Shown piece by piece: positions 62,566 to 64,000 of a stretch of 64,000 nucleotides of DNA (positions within the stretch are counted from its first letter, which is position 1; each line of letters starts with the position of its first letter). This stretch comes from CAVSRC01 sp963762605 (GTDB lineage Bacteria > Pseudomonadota > Alphaproteobacteria > Rhizobiales > Kaistiaceae), in the NCBI GenBank assembly GCA_963762605.1, contig CAVXLJ010000010.1:1-64000 (forward strand), given 5' to 3'. A program made the position numbers and the translations under genes. The notes below the pieces were generated by a model that ran no database searches, was not told the DNA's origin, and saw only the letters and a list, made by a program, of their open reading frames with translations.

Positions 62566-64000
62566 CTATTCGACATCGACGCCCTCGAAATCGTGCCGTC
62601 CGAGCGGATCGACCACATAATTCTTGACGGACTTGGCAACCGGCACGCTGACCTTGGTGTGGGCGATGGTCAGCCACGGCGCCTGGTCGGCGAATATGTG
62701 CTGCGCCGTCTCATAGAGTTTCCCCCGCTCGCCGGGGTCGGCCACCTTGCGCGCGTCGAGCACCGCCTTGTCGAAGTCTTGACTGCACCACTCGGCGCGA
62801 TTGGAGATGCCCACCGTGTCGCAGCCGAGAAGCGCACCGAGGAAATTGTCGGGATCGCCGTTGTCGCTCACCCACCCGAACAGCACCGCGCCGTCGTGGT
62901 CGGGCGCCGCCGTCTTCTTGATGAAGGCGCCGAGATCATCGCTGACGATGTCGGCCGTGACCCCGGCCTTGGCGAGGTCCGCCTTGATCATCCCCGCCAT
63001 GCGTTTCGGATCCGGGTCGTAGGCACGCCTGACCGGCGGCACCCAGATCTTCATCTTCAGATCCTTGACACCGGCATCCGCCAGGGCCGCCTCGGCGGCT
63101 TTCGGGTCTGCCGCGCCATCGGGGATGACGTCGACATGCGACCACATGCTCGCCGGCAACGGGCTGTCGGCCACTGCAGCCTCGCCGCCGTAGATGGCGT
63201 CGACCAGGGCGCGGCGGTCGATCGCCTGGTTCAGCGCCTTGCGCACCTTCGGATTGTCGAACGGTTTTTGCGTCGTGTTGTAGGCGAGATAGGCGACGTC
63301 GGTCGCCTGGGTCTGCATCACGTTGATGTCCGGATCCTGCTTCAGCCGGGCAACGATGGCCGGCGTCGGGGCGGCCATCACCTGGCATTGACCCGCCGTC
63401 ATCATCCTGGCGCGGGCGAGCGGATCGGGATTGATGAGAAAGAACAGGCGGTCGATCGCCGGCTTGCCGCGCCAGTAGTCGGGATTGGCCCGGTAGTTGA
63501 TGCGCACGTCGGGTTGATAGCCGACGAACTGGAACGGTCCGGTGCCGATCGGCAGCCGGTCGAGATCGCCCGGCTTCTTCGCCTTGAGCAGCGTCTGGGC
63601 GTACTCCTCGGAAAGGATCGAGGCGAAATCCATCGCCAGGTCGCCGAGGATCGCCGGGTCTGGGCGCGACAGCTTGATGCGCACGGTCATGTCGTCGACC
63701 TTACTGATCGAATCGATCAGCGCCGGCATCGCCATGCCGTCGAAATACGGCCAGATGCCGCCGGCATAGTCGTAATAGGGGTCTTTCCGGTCCATCTGCC
63801 GCCGGAGGCTGAACACCACGTCGTCGGCGTTGAGGTCGCGGCTCGGCGTGAAGAAGTAGGTGGAGTGGAACTTGACGCCGGGCCTGAGATGGAAGGTGTA
63901 TTCGAGGCCGTTCTCGGACACGTCCCAGCCTTCCGCCAGCCCCGGCACGGGCCGGGTGGTGCCGGGGGCAAACTCAACCAGCCGGTTGTAGAGTGCCTGC
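62566..64000 (-). CDS. Second DppA-like peptide-binding protein (5' end outside window)
   Basis: About 478 residues are visible, running off the right edge. It is clearly paralogous to the DppA gene: PDVRINYRANPDYWRGKPAI, DNPKVRKALNQAIDRRALVD, SDNGDPDNFLGALLGCDTVG and HDFEGVDVE all have counterparts there. The two receptors probably share one permease and differ in peptides bound. The signal peptide and start are missing from this window. Its stop is TAG at 62566-62568. Confidence 0.93.
   Translation of the reverse strand, partial: QALYNRLVEFAPGTTRPVPGLAEGWDVSENGLEYTFHLRPGVKFHSTYFFTPSRDLNADDVVFSLRRQMDRKDPYYDYAGGIWPYFDGMAMPALIDSISKVDDMTVRIKLSRPDPAILGDLAMDFASILSEEYAQTLLKAKKPGDLDRLPIGTGPFQFVGYQPDVRINYRANPDYWRGKPAIDRLFFLINPDPLARARMMTAGQCQVMAAPTPAIVARLKQDPDINVMQTQATDVAYLAYNTTQKPFDNPKVRKALNQAIDRRALVDAIYGGEAAVADSPLPASMWSHVDVIPDGAADPKAAEAALADAGVKDLKMKIWVPPVRRAYDPDPKRMAGMIKADLAKAGVTADIVSDDLGAFIKKTAAPDHDGAVLFGWVSDNGDPDNFLGALLGCDTVGISNRAEWCSQDFDKAVLDARKVADPGERGKLYETAQHIFADQAPWLTIAHTKVSVPVAKSVKNYVVDPLGRHDFEGVDVE

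Overview
The window is a 64 kb stretch of a GC-rich (roughly two-thirds G+C) alphaproteobacterial chromosome, most likely of the order Hyphomicrobiales (Rhizobiales). The evidence is gene content and style: a glutamate synthase gltB-gltD pair, an ornithine decarboxylase behind a long structured leader resembling the alphaproteobacterial speF RNA, a homospermidine synthase, a fused indolepyruvate ferredoxin oxidoreductase, DUF459 and MltB-type proteins, and Rhizobiales-type interspersed palindromic repeats. There are no rRNA, tRNA, CRISPR, phage or insertion-sequence features. The genes are chromosomal metabolic and transport genes in short operons on both strands.

Layout. 1-3.3 kb: end of gltB, gltD, a small unknown gene, and a chimeric ORF joining a SnoaL-like N-terminus to a second copy of the gltD 3' end. 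3.4-15.6 kb: envelope and housekeeping genes (MBL-fold hydrolase, DUF459 protein, lytic transglycosylase, galE, galU, outer-membrane barrel, KdsD-type isomerase, NfeD plus SPFH protein, ferrochelatase, 5'-nucleotidase). 15.7-22.7 kb: indolepyruvate ferredoxin oxidoreductase, divergent from a TRAP transporter whose binding-protein gene converges on the permease genes. 22.9-29.6 kb: a C26 peptidase, DoxX, a Ni/Co exporter with a DUF1007 partner, and an amidase/gamma-glutamyltransferase operon. 29.6-33.0 kb: an ArsR-led operon of three SRPBCC proteins, a DUF899 thioredoxin-like protein and a DUF2182 membrane protein. 33.1-35.3 kb: speF-like leader, ornithine decarboxylase and a GNAT acetyltransferase. 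35.3-43.7 kb: membrane protein, small cytochrome c, sulfotransferase, lipase, SDR epimerase, M3 and S41 peptidases. 43.9-48.8 kb: homospermidine synthase, membrane diguanylate cyclase, and a CobW metallochaperone with a WD40 partner. 49.1-51.2 kb: copper delivery to cytochrome oxidase (CtaG, PCuAC, SCO). 51.3-56.6 kb: small metabolic and regulatory genes, including two back-to-back self-regulated units. 56.6-64 kb: a dpp-type peptide ABC transporter with two tandem binding proteins, the second cut by the window end.

Two properties affect how the annotation should be read. First, at least eight conserved genes carry one-base-type frameshifts with intact family motifs on both sides (gltB, the MBL hydrolase, dctM, the C26 peptidase, the Ni/Co exporter, homospermidine synthase, SCO, an alpha/beta hydrolase). 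This density suggests indel errors in the sequence more than gene decay. Second, the gltD tail occurs twice at about 95% identity, which is either a real recombination scar or a misassembly. The most promising biology is the structured decarboxylase leader with a possible leader peptide, the ArsR-SRPBCC operon with an apparently leaderless operator-promoter, and the paired operator region at 54.4 kb.
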